From Eutrigla gurnardus (taxonomy: Eukaryota; Chordata; Actinopteri; Perciformes; Triglidae), in assembly GCA_963514095.1 (NCBI GenBank), contig OY741268.1, positions 8,881,324-8,945,323 of the forward strand: a stretch of DNA of 64,000 bases, read 5' to 3'. The notes below the pieces were generated by a model, which worked only from the letters and a program-made list of their open reading frames with translations, was not told where the DNA came from and searched no databases. Position 1 is the stretch's first letter. Every line of letters begins with the position of its first letter. Shown here one piece after another: positions 55,021 through 64,000 of the stretch. The position numbers were made by a program, and so were the translations under genes.

Positions 55021-56216
55021 TTTAGTAGAATCTATAGGACTGACTATGGATTAATAAACCCTTTGACCAACCCTGATCCATCAGTATCTTTGACCACACA
55101 GGCCACTGTCACAAATGTTCTGCATGAAAGTTGTTGAAAAAAAAGAAGAGCACTTGACTATTAATCTTCTGTTAATGAGTGGTTTTTAGATACTCCTCTG
55201 GATTTTACTTTTGTTCTACAAAATACTTTATGAACGTAAAAGGGAGGATTATTGATGTCTGCTTGGAGAAACAAGTCTTCTATTTTTCTAACTCTGTGTG
55301 GATTTGTGAGTATGATCCACCTCTTTGCAACAGTGGGAAAGTATTTGATGGGTTAGAGAATCTTATTTCTCTTTTATATGGAGGCCATTCATTCTTAAAT
55401 AGTTCTGCATTACATCAGAAAAAGATTTTGAAGGACTACGTTGTAGGCTCTGTACAGCTCTCGGCTGTGGTTTGAGAGAAAAAAAAGAAGCATTCTCTGG
55501 TGGATTCCACAACCTTTTGTATTAAGAGTCTGGGAGGGAGTAATACAAGGACGAGTCACTGATGTCACAGGAACAGCTGACAAAATATGGAGACGTCCTC
55601 ACAATGGATAGAATGATTAGCCTAGTCACTTAAAACATAGAGAAACAAAGAGAGAAAAAAAAGTAAGTCAACCAGGTTGTTCTGAGGTTTTCCCAAATGG
55701 GTCATACCATGACAGCATCGTCCTGTGACATCACATCTCAGGCAGGCCAGTGGGAGGAGGCAGCAGTGACTCTCGGTGGTAAAAAGGTGATTTATATGCT
55801 GCGTAGGATGCAGAAGGCAAGGGCAGAGGAGAAGGAGAGAGGAGAAAAAGGGAAACGTAGAGAAGATTAGCGAAGAGGGAGAGAGGATGATACAGATATG
55901 GTTGAGAAATAGATTAAGGGAGGGATTTGGTCAAAATAAGGAAAAGGAAAGTAAAAGTCTGGATGGAAAGGAGACAAAAATGTAGGCAAGACAAGAGGAT
56001 GAAATGGTGAAAAATTAAAGACTATGGGGAAACAAAAGGAGAAAAGATGAGAGAACAAAGTTTGAAAGAAAGATGAATATAACCAAATGTGGCAAAGAGA
56101 GGTTTGAAGGTGAGGTCAGAGGGAGAACAGAAATAAATGTAAAAGGTAGAAGAAATTGAGAAAACCTCAGAGGAACATGCGGAGGAGATACGGGAAGGTT
56201 GTAGAGAGGGAAAGGA
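55021..56216. other. No gene recognised; purine-rich from about 55800
   Basis: 55179-55475 has a 98-codon frame without known motifs. 55795-56215 is strongly purine-rich on the plus strand (GGAGAAGGAGAGAGGAGAAA and similar). It grades into the minisatellite that follows. Confidence 0.5.
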
Positions 56217-56540
56217 CATGAAGGAGGGGGGAAGGAGAGATGTGGAGAGGATGGAGAGATGTGGAGATGATGGAGAGATGTCGAGTGGATGGAGAGATGT
56301 GGAGATGATGGTGAGATGTGGAGTGGATGGAGATATGTGGAGAGGGTGGAGAGATGTGGAGATGATGGATATATGTGGAGAGATATGGAGAGGATGGAGA
56401 TATGTGGAGATGATGGAGAGATGTGGAGTGGAGGGAGATATGTGGAGAGGGTGGAGAGATGTGGAGTTGATGGATATATGTGGAGAGATATGGAGAGGAT
56501 GGAGAGATGTGGAGATGATGGTGAGATATGGAGAGGACAG
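56217..56540 (+). repeat. GA-rich minisatellite with 105-bp higher-order period
   Basis: Short units of about 17-19 bp around GGAGAGATGTGGAGATGATGG vary slightly. A longer block starting AGATATGTGGAGAGGGTGGA repeats at 56331 and 56436, a 105-bp period with few differences. Long frames on both strands come only from the repeat. Confidence 0.85.
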
Positions 56541-56895
56541 CTGCTGCTGTCAAACGTTTGTGTCATTAAAGCAGAGCCGACAGGATTGTCAGGCTGTCCA
56601 GAGGTGAATCACCTGAGATACATTACAAGTAAGGCATTAAGGGTATGTCATTAAGAACCATGGGCATGGCACTTTACGGCAACCCAGTCGCCATTGTACG
56701 TTTCTAAAACAACTTCCTTGAATGTGGAAGCTTCTGAACCAAAAATATGTTTCATATCAGCCTTGTGTCACACTTGCAGAAACACACACACAAAGCCACC
56801 CGGTTAAAGTTGAGATGAAACATCATTTCCAGAGTGATCTATCTTCCGTATGGTGACATGTTATCTAGTGAAACAGGATCTGTAGGTGAGACATT
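56541..56895. other. No gene recognised
   Basis: About 350 bases between the minisatellite and the next MITE. Nothing was recognised. Confidence 0.4.
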
Positions 56896-57679
56896 GGGCC
56901 CTAGTTTCATGGTGCGGCGCAGGGTGGCGGCGCAGGGTGGCGGAGCCGGCGTAATGCAAGTTTCGACCCGCGCAGCCTTGTGCACGGTCAGTTTGGCAGT
57001 TTGGTGGATCGCCTGCGCCAAGATGGGTGTGGCGGCGCAGCAGGGGGAGGCGTCACAGATTCAGCTTGGCGTAGCGGAAGTTTTGTGGCAAAAAGCCTTG
57101 CCGAGACTTCGCCGAAAGCCCGCCAGCTCCAACCTGGTCTACTCTCGGCGCAAGGCGCAAATAAAGTCCATTCATTCAAGGCGAATCACAGCTGGCGGAG
57201 TGGAAGTTTGGCTGACGGCGCGCAGTGCGCACACGTCACTGAGACCTCACAGGTTTCCACAGTTCCAGGCACATTTAAATGCAATACATAATCACAACAA
57301 ACACTATTTAATGCAACTAATTGAATCAACACGTGATTTTATATCTATATAGATTGTCCCGTCACATCTGACGTCAGATCAAAGGCGGATGGCACGCGTA
57401 ACGGAAACTCAGCCGCTTGGACCAAAACATCTCCCTCTCTCGCTCCTGTTTTTTATAATATCGGCATTGTTATTATTATGATACGCGCGCACAGCGCGTG
57501 ATGAGCGTGGTGGGAGCGGCGGCGCTGCTTCTGTCATCGGGTTGTCAAGTGACGGAACTTGCACTGAACCTCCCCTAACGCATTAAAGGTGAGGAGAGGA
57601 GCTCATTTGATTGGTGAAGATCTGAATCGGCTGCATTAATCCCAGTCCACGCCTCGTCTCCTCCTCGTCTCCCACTCAC
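56896..57679 (-). mobile_element. GGGCCCTAGTTTCG-type MITE, copy 3, inverted and truncated
   Basis: It begins GGGCCCTAGTTTCATGG and follows the complement of copy 1 from 12944 down to about 11820. It lacks the other terminus and the nested MITE (empty site CGTGATGAGCG at 57497-57507). Confidence 0.75.
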
Positions 57680-59159
57680 GATATAGTGCTCGCTCGTTGA
57701 CCGTCGGTTGTGATTTCAGACATATACACTAAAAAGACAATCGCATAAGTGTAAGCGTTTTTGTGACATCAACAACATGATATAATGTGCAGTGAAGCAT
57801 CACACAAAACAGACATTATGAGAAATGTCACATATCCGTATCTTAGTTTCAGCGTCTGGGAAAGTTTGGTGAAAATTTTACCTTCTAAAGGAAGTGATAC
57901 AAAGTCCAACATTACTGGAGATGCACGACCTTAACTTAAACAAAAGGGAAGCCACGTTTCCACATTAACAAAGTCAATGGAATTTTATCGGAAAATCACA
58001 AAAGGCGACATCAGGACAGACATAATCTTTGATTTTTGTCTGGTTTTCTTGAGGACGCTCCACTCTTTCTTTCTTCAGGTGCCAAAAATCAATATCAAAT
58101 GATTTATAACTTCCAGTACAATAGCGGGAGGGGACGCGTTTACAGATATTGCTGCCTAAGCCTCTGCATTATCGCTGCGAAAGTTCAAAAAACGATTATG
58201 GGGAAGCAACATTACTTTACTTCAGGAGCCTGCACTCTTCTGCAAAACTGCATTAATACAGCACAAGGTAAAACCCCAGTGTTCTCTCTCTCCCAAAGAG
58301 CCCATTAACTTCACACACTCTAGCAAACCCACACACTGCACACATTAGACGTGACCACCGAACGCCCCAGCAACGGCAATCAATGGACTCCTCAACTTTG
58401 GATTCAGCGCTGCATACTAAATGAGAAAAATAAATATCCCCTCTGTGCACAGGCTGGAGTGCTGCAGTAAGCTGTTTTAGGACAGCGCTCACTCTGACCT
58501 ATACACATAAAGTCCAGAGGCAGACATAAATAAGGGGTCGACGTGTTGGAGAGGACGGCTATTGATTACTGAGGGAGGCTGGATGACACCGGAGCACACC
58601 GATGTTTGATCTCTTCTAAACAGGACAGTCAGTACCTGGGAAACATGCATGTGTGTTTTATACTCATGCACAATGTAAAATTCGCTGCAAAGGATATACA
58701 CTAGTTCAGAAGCACTTTCTAGAAATGTAATATTGCTATTTTTAAATTATACTTAAATCATGAAAGTTATCAAACAAATCAAGTTGATGAAACCAGTATA
58801 CCCTACTGACATCATAATCTTTTGAAGCATATTTGAGGTCATCGAAGTACTGTAGCTTCTGAGAGAGACATCACTGGCATGATTCTGGGTGTGTCGTCTT
58901 TGAAAATCAAATATTTCCACAGTCTCATGAGACTTTCTTAACATGCAAAATGATCTTTTAAAGCTATGGTCTACGATTTGAAAGGTTTGAACCCCCCCCC
59001 TCCACACACACACACACATCCACCTCTGTGCTCCTCTGAGCTCGTATCGTTCTCCCCTCGCAGCCTCCCACCTCCCTCTTATTTTACGAAAATAGTTCCG
59101 CGAAATGTGTTTCTGAAAACATTTTATGCGAGAAATAAGTTTTGCAGTTGCTGAATCTG
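57680..59159. other. 1.5 kb without recognised genes
   Basis: Short frames only. There is a C run followed by CA repeats at 58989-59018. Nothing else was recognised on either strand. Confidence 0.4.
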
Positions 59160-59300
59160 TCTTTACTTTAGATCGACAACGGCCAGTTTAAAAGGCTTCA
59201 GAAGCTTGCGGCAGGCAGCGGCGACGTCTCTCGAAACTCGCCGCTCCGCGACGGCATTACACGGCTTCTTACATAGACAATGAATGGGAACATCCCCTCC
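59160..59300. repeat. Fragment related to the GTGCGTGTCCACAG MITE
   Basis: GGCTTCTTACATAGACAATGAATGGGAAC and CGACGTCTCTCGAAACTCGC parallel the core of 11996-12334 and 12948-13295. The termini are missing. Confidence 0.45.
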
Positions 59301-59957
59301 GGGTATGAACTCAGACAGGACGCCGTTTAGTTTCCCGGTGTGTCAAGGACTTCCACAACATGTACAAAGCAGAAATAGTGTTTATTACGGCCATGAATGA
59401 TGACACATTATTGGTCCCAAAATGGTGTACAAGCACAATAACTCCTATCTGAATAAGAAAGAAGATTGTTGTTAGTAGTTCTCACCATCTTGAGTTTTAT
59501 GTTGATGTACACTTTTCAGTCGTAAGCGTCATTCTATCCTATTGCTTCCTCCATCCCACACAACATGAATGTTGCATCCCGTAACAGCAGAGACTTGGTT
59601 CAAAGAAAAGCCAATTTACTAAATGTTGGCACAAGAACAGTACAGCAAACTCTTTCAGTTCACGTTACACAGACTTAATTAGTTAGTTAGACCACCTACG
59701 TGATGGAACTGGACGTGGTGTTGTGGTAAGGAGATTTATGAAACAATTGCAAAGGCTATTATTTTAGTTTTCCCACTATTATCTGGTATTCTTTTGTGTT
59801 ACCACTACCCAGAATCCCCCAGGAGAATGCTTATTGGACTAAGATTGTTCCTCGAAAGTGCAAACCATTTCAGTCAAGGAAAATGCATGTAATGAAGCTG
59901 CAAACAAAAGTTTATAGGCATGCATTTCCCCACGCATTAACACACAACTATTCATGC

Positions 59958-59991
<34 letters not shown>
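59958..59991. repeat. CA microsatellite
   Basis: An uninterrupted CA run of about 16 units follows CATGCACACG. Confidence 0.95.
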
Positions 59992-59993
<2 letters not shown>

Positions 59994-60326
59994 TCTCTCT
60001 GGAGAAAAGGCATCTTAGAAATGTCTTAGAAATGTCTGAAGCCCCAGAGAGTTCCATGGCAGCACAGGAGGTGAGCATCTTATTTCTGCCCTGTTCTATA
60101 TACAGCTTGACATGGCATGTAATATTTAACATTCTACTATATGCTCCTCTGTGTGAACCTTATGTTGACCTACGAGGATCCTGTTTTCACCAGGGAGGAA
60201 GAAAAAACATTGAGTGAATCCTGAGAAGAAGAAAAAAAACATGCACAAACCATCACTACTGCAAGTGACAAGGGCCACAATGGGATATTTGAGAGGAAGC
60301 TACTTCAATAGTAGAAGTAAAATACG

Positions 60327-60416
60327 GGCTACAAGGCTTTACAGGAGAACTATACAAATGTGACATGATTTGGCTACAAGGCTTTACAGGAGAACTATAC
60401 AAATGTGACATGATTT
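60327..60416 (+). repeat. 45-bp direct duplication
   Basis: The unit starting GGCTACAAGGCTTTACAGGA occurs at 60327-60371 and 60372-60416 with no difference. It is a recent simple duplication. Confidence 0.95.
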
Positions 60417-61512
60417 CCTAAACGTTTCGTCCTCTTCCTTATTCAACAGATTTCCGAGTAAAAAAAATGATAAAGAAAAATGTTTGCATTTGCATGAATT
60501 TCAGTTTGGATCTGATGTGCAATGATAGAAGAAGGGAAACAATATTTTGTGTTCTTTTTTCAACTAGAGGAGTCACCCCCTGGTGGCCATTAGAAATAAT
60601 TCAGGTTTAAGGCACTTCAGCTTGGCTTTCTTTTCAGAAATGGAGGTAGGAGCTGTGTAAATAAGGTGTCAGTGATGCAAGAATGGCTGTGATAGGTGAC
60701 TACATCACGATATGGACAGTTGCCCCACTACGTAGGCACTGAGGAGATGCATGATCCATACCGCAGTGACAAAACAAAGCAATAACTCCTCTTCCTCTGC
60801 ATAGCCTGCTGGTGGAGAGGCAAGGGGCTCATTACAGTACTGTGGAATTGGATTGCAAACAAGCATTTGTCACAGGGCTCGCAGATGGTGTGGAGCCCAG
60901 GCCTAATCCAACCAGAGATGCTGTTGTACTGCAGTTTTCTCCAGCCAGAGGGTTAGAGAGGCGGAACCTGCAATATGCAATATGTTGCACTCACTTTAAA
61001 ACAAAGTCAATGGATTGTTGGTTCAAAGCTCCAGCTGGCTACCATGGTGGAGCACAGCTGCAGAGAGGTTGTTTAGCTCCAACAAAACCATTTCTGACAA
61101 GTTAAATTGTGAGAGGGTTTGTCTGCCTGGCCGCACAAGCATTTATTGAGTGTGGAATGAATTCTTGCACTGGGGTGTGTGTGTGTGTGTGTGTTTTTGA
61201 CCTCTGGTCGCAGATTAAGGTCACAGCCTCTGTCGGGCAACACAACATGAGTAATGTTTTAATGTGAACTTATTAGACCCCCTGTGCTTTTATGGACAGT
61301 CTGAGGTCGGAGATGGAGAGCTCGTTTTTCAACCGGAACGACTTGACCCTGGACTTGAACTAACGTTTCTGCCTGGTCACGTCTTCACTCACCCAGATGG
61401 CTAAAAAAACATTGGAAGCAGAAATAAATAATAGCTAACACTATGTATCTGAATGTCGTTAACATTTGTGCTAGTTAGGTTTTTTATTAATGAATGATTA
61501 CGAGGCCTATGT

Positions 61513-62339
61513 CCATAGGCGTAATTTATGGGGGGGATGGGTGGGTTGCAACCCACCCAATAATCCAAACCAGCCACCACAACCCATCCAATTTGATATC
61601 ATAATTATTGATATTGAATGTTAAGCATTATAATCACAACAGTGTGGTAGATTTTCTCAATTTACCAGTAAAAAATAGTGACGTTTGTCTGTGCCCCCTC
61701 CCGCTCTGAGATTTGGTTTCGCCCACCTTGCTCGGACCTGCGCTTCTCTACTGTCTCTCCCGTCTCTCCCCGCATCAGCGGTGGTATGAAGAAAGCATGC
61801 GAAAAAAAGCAAAAGAATAAAAGTATCTTTCCAACAGGAGGTAGCTACTGCTAGGGCTCCAGTGCCACCTCTCACGAGTCAAATCATGTTACTGAACAAA
61901 AGTTACCCCCCCCCCCCCAGCCGGCGAGTTCGACAGTGCGTGCGCGTATAGCCCCGTTCACATACGTCGCTACTCGCCCGTCACTCGCTTTCTCGCTGAC
62001 TTCTACTCGCTGGCAAAAAAAAATCCACTGCCGCCGGCGGCGACTTCAAGCGACAACTCTCTGTGGAACTCTCTGTTGACGTCAACTGTCGATCATCTCT
62101 ATTCTACATTGTGATTGGTACTCGCTTCACTCGCATCGCAGAAAGTTACATTATTTTCTCTCCGTCCCCGCCCACATCGCATCGCCTGTCCTGACCACAT
62201 CCCGCTAGAACACATTCACATTCATTAACAGCTGTCGCTCAGAGATGGGCGAGTGGCGACATATGTGAACGGGGCTTGCCGCTTTAGTCAAAACCAAAAC
62301 ACCAAGGAAGGCTGAGGAATAGTCACCCACTTTTATTAT

Positions 62340-62370
<31 letters not shown>

Positions 62371-62610
62371 ACAAATTGTGTTTTAGTCATTTTTGTTCTC
62401 ATCTTTTCTTGAATGCTTAAACTCCTCAACCCCATTTAGTATGTCAACATTTGTATCAGTACCAGCAGTTTGGAAGAAATTGGTCAGTAATTGATGTCAT
62501 ATTTTGTTTCTCAGAATTCACCAAATTTATGCATTAAAATGAAATTATTCAAAATGTTCTCATGGGGGGGCATGCCCCCGGACCCCCCTAGAGGATCGCA
62601 ATCCCCCCAC
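61513..62610. mobile_element. hAT-like non-autonomous element with a nested MITE
   Basis: The left part TAGGCGTAATTTATGGGGGG and the right part GGGGGGGCATGCCCCCGGAC are typical of a fish hAT group. The ends could not be fixed, and no 8-bp duplication was seen. A MITE at 61949-62276 and a TAA microsatellite at 62345-62370 lie inside. No transposase motif was found. Confidence 0.45.
61949..62276. mobile_element. MITE with AGCCCCGTTCACATA ends
   Basis: AGCCCCGTTCACATACGTCG at the left is inverted as CGACATATGTGAACGGGGCT at the right. ACTCGCTT/CGAGTGGCG motifs lie inside. It is noncoding, about 330 bp, and the target duplication is not clear. Confidence 0.7.
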
Positions 62611-62854
62611 CATAGTCTCCAAAGATCCTGTGGGAAACACTACAAACCCATTTGTAATCGGGACAAAATACTTAAAGTTAGAGGCAATTAAGGACCACGA
62701 GTCCTAAAAAGAACACTTGCACGCCCTTTAATGTGTATTCTGTACAAGTTCAAGAACCATTCTTATGCATTTTCTGAGTCGGTCACTTTTATTTTAGGCA
62801 AACTATATATTTGGGCTGGTAAACCCAAACATGCCGCAGTGGCTGGTGGCCAAA

Positions 62855-62882
62855 GAATATATATATATATATATATATATAT
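62855..62882. repeat. AT microsatellite
   Basis: An AT run of about 13 units follows GGCCAAAGAA. Confidence 0.9.
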
Positions 62883-62889
62883 TGCTGGT

Positions 62890-63300
62890 AAATTGAAATG
62901 ATTGAATGTTAAATATGGATTCCCACAAGGGTCTGTTTTCAGCACAAAACAATTTTATGTAGTTCCAACCATCCATCCATCCATTGTCTACCGCTTATCC
63001 TGTATTCAGGGTCGCGGGGGGGCTGGAGCCGATCCCAGCTGTCATTGGGCGAAGGCAGGGTACACCCTGGACAGGACGCCAGTCTTTTGCAGGGCCGACA
63101 TGTAGAGACAGACAATTTTATGTAGTTACGATACTATAAATAATAACATTATACAATTATTAAACCTAAGATATGGATTGATGCAGTTAAATTGTCATTA
63201 ATTTTGAGCAAAACCAAATTCATACAATATAGTTTCTGGAAATCAGAAAGGATATGTAGAAATAATGTTAATATTAATAATCATGCATAGGATTTGGGTT
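62890..63300 (+). pseudogene. LINE reverse transcriptase fragment split by a SINE
   Basis: Left of the SINE the frame reads YGFPQGSVFS, matching the GVPQGSVLG block of LINE RTs. Right of it, frames give IWIDAVKLSLILSKTKFIQY, matching the block after YADD (W...N.LSLN..KT). The YADD region is lost, and the fragment is short and broken. The clade is not determined. Confidence 0.5.
62965..63111 (-). mobile_element. 5'-truncated ATGG-tail SINE with 16-bp duplication
   Basis: Only the tail half is present (GTCTACCGCTTATCCTGTAT, GTACACCCTGGACAGGACGC). The duplication ACAATTTTATGTAGTT at 62949-62964 and 63112-63127 marks a normal target-primed insertion into the LINE fragment. Confidence 0.9.
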
Positions 63301-63558
63301 CAGGACCCACATGCCATATGTAGAACTAATTAATATATTTTAAGAGTCTCCTCCACCGACCAGGAGCAGAGCTTCACATTGCTCCTCCATCGGTCCCAGC
63401 TGGGAGTCAACACCTACACCACAATGCTGGAGGTTCAGGCTGTTTTGCTGGAGGGAAGGGGGGTATGTGAGAACCAGGACTGAGGGGGCAGATTGTTATA
63501 CTCTGCTGCAGTAAAATGAGTTTTCAAAAGGAATTCTGGTGCTCAGAAACACATTCTG

Positions 63559-63683
63559 GGGGCTGCATGGTGGTGTAGTGGGTAGCACTGTCGCCTCACA
63601 GAGAGAGGGTCCCAGGTTTGATTCCCAGGTTGCCCCGCGACCCTGAATACAGGAAAAGCAGTAGACAATGGATGGATGGATGG
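63559..63683 (+). mobile_element. ATGG-tail SINE with its middle deleted
   Basis: The tRNA-like head (GGCTGCATGGTGGTGTAGTG, B box GGTTTGATTCC) is joined directly to the tail (CGCGACCCTGAATACAGGAA, then GGATGGATGG). The 14-bp duplication AGAAACACATTCTG / AGAAACACGTTCTG at 63545-63558 and 63684-63697 shows that the short form itself was inserted. Confidence 0.85.
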
Positions 63684-63697
63684 AGAAACACGTTCTG

Positions 63698-64000
63698 TCT
63701 ACGCGGACCGCCAAAACATACATACATACATAGTAATCTGCAACTTATGCAAATGGATGTAAACTGAATGCAGCCAGTGTAGATCATGTTCCTCCAGTTA
63801 CAGACGCCAACCAACCTTAAAAAGACACTGTTGCCTCATGCATCATGTAGATATACTGATAGTGGAATAACCTGCTTTTAATCATTTACACAGTACAGTA
63901 GCCATCAGTAGTCAGCTCTGTTTCTGCCTCCTTATCTACTGATTGCAGACGCTGCTTTCGGTCTGATGAGAAACAGTTTGCCTCAGGAAGTTGTAGAGTC
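63698..64000. other. No gene recognised
   Basis: Right edge of the window. Nothing was recognised apart from a short ACAT run near 63717-63730. Confidence 0.4.

Larger units (their letters stand above)
59301..61512. other. 2.2 kb without recognised genes
   Basis: The stretch contains a CA microsatellite (59958-59991), a GT microsatellite (61169-61193) and a 45-bp tandem duplication (60327-60416). Predicted frames are short and lack motifs. Confidence 0.5.

Noticed and set aside
55867..56607. Long Ser/His/Pro-rich and Gly/Trp/Met-rich ORFs
   Set aside because: They are translations of a purine-rich tract and minisatellite.

Overview
This window looks like ray-finned fish (teleost) DNA. The evidence is the repeat content: a Rex3/RTE LINE, L2-clade LINEs with ATT-type tails, a fish L1, Tc1/mariner, several hAT families, TTAA-flanked MITEs, tRNA-derived SINEs, a NeSL/R2-type LINE and a Merlin transposon, together with GT-AG introns inside transposon genes. 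No ordinary host gene was recognised. Almost every convincing coding stretch belongs to a mobile element.

Layout. 1-2126 is the 3' half of an L2 LINE with an open reverse transcriptase frame. 2128-3133 is a decayed Tc1. 3134-4440 is half of a TTAA-flanked element with about 180-bp tandem repeats. 4572-24749 is a 20-kb Merlin-superfamily transposon with about 0.8-kb terminal inverted repeats and an exact 8-bp target duplication (TATTATAT). It carries two divergent spliced genes. A CCDC106-like gene (coiled coil, Ser/Glu/Lys tract, GKLLPI terminus) runs on the minus strand, exons 7345-7135, 6514-6356 and 5718-5426. An ISXO2/IS1595-type DDE transposase runs on the plus strand, exons 16507-16608, 17068-17167, 17400-17504 and 23393-23860. 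The interior is swollen by nested insertions: an L2 remnant, a perfect 42-bp minisatellite, MITEs, a hAT that landed exactly on a splice donor, an L1 inside that hAT, and a SINE.

24758-34252 holds an unassigned GC-rich stretch and a TTAA MITE (26635-27855). A second TTAA element (27953-34252) follows, into which a 4.4-kb hAT (29576-33952) inserted. That hAT has a two-exon transposase gene, an 8-bp target duplication and one apparent frameshift. 34253-40145 is a patchwork of MITEs and SINEs. 40265-48300 is a nest: a dead NeSL-like LINE split by a BED-type hAT relic, which is itself split by a Rex3 LINE and a second hAT MITE.

48300-64000 is sparser. It has hAT and PIF-like MITEs, a second Tc1 relic, SINEs, minisatellites and microsatellites, and long stretches without recognisable features.

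The target-site duplications allow a relative chronology: Merlin < hAT at 17513 < L1 at 17801; TTAA element < hAT at 29576; NeSL < BED-hAT < Rex3 and hAT MITE. Family names rest on motif recognition by eye, because no search was run.
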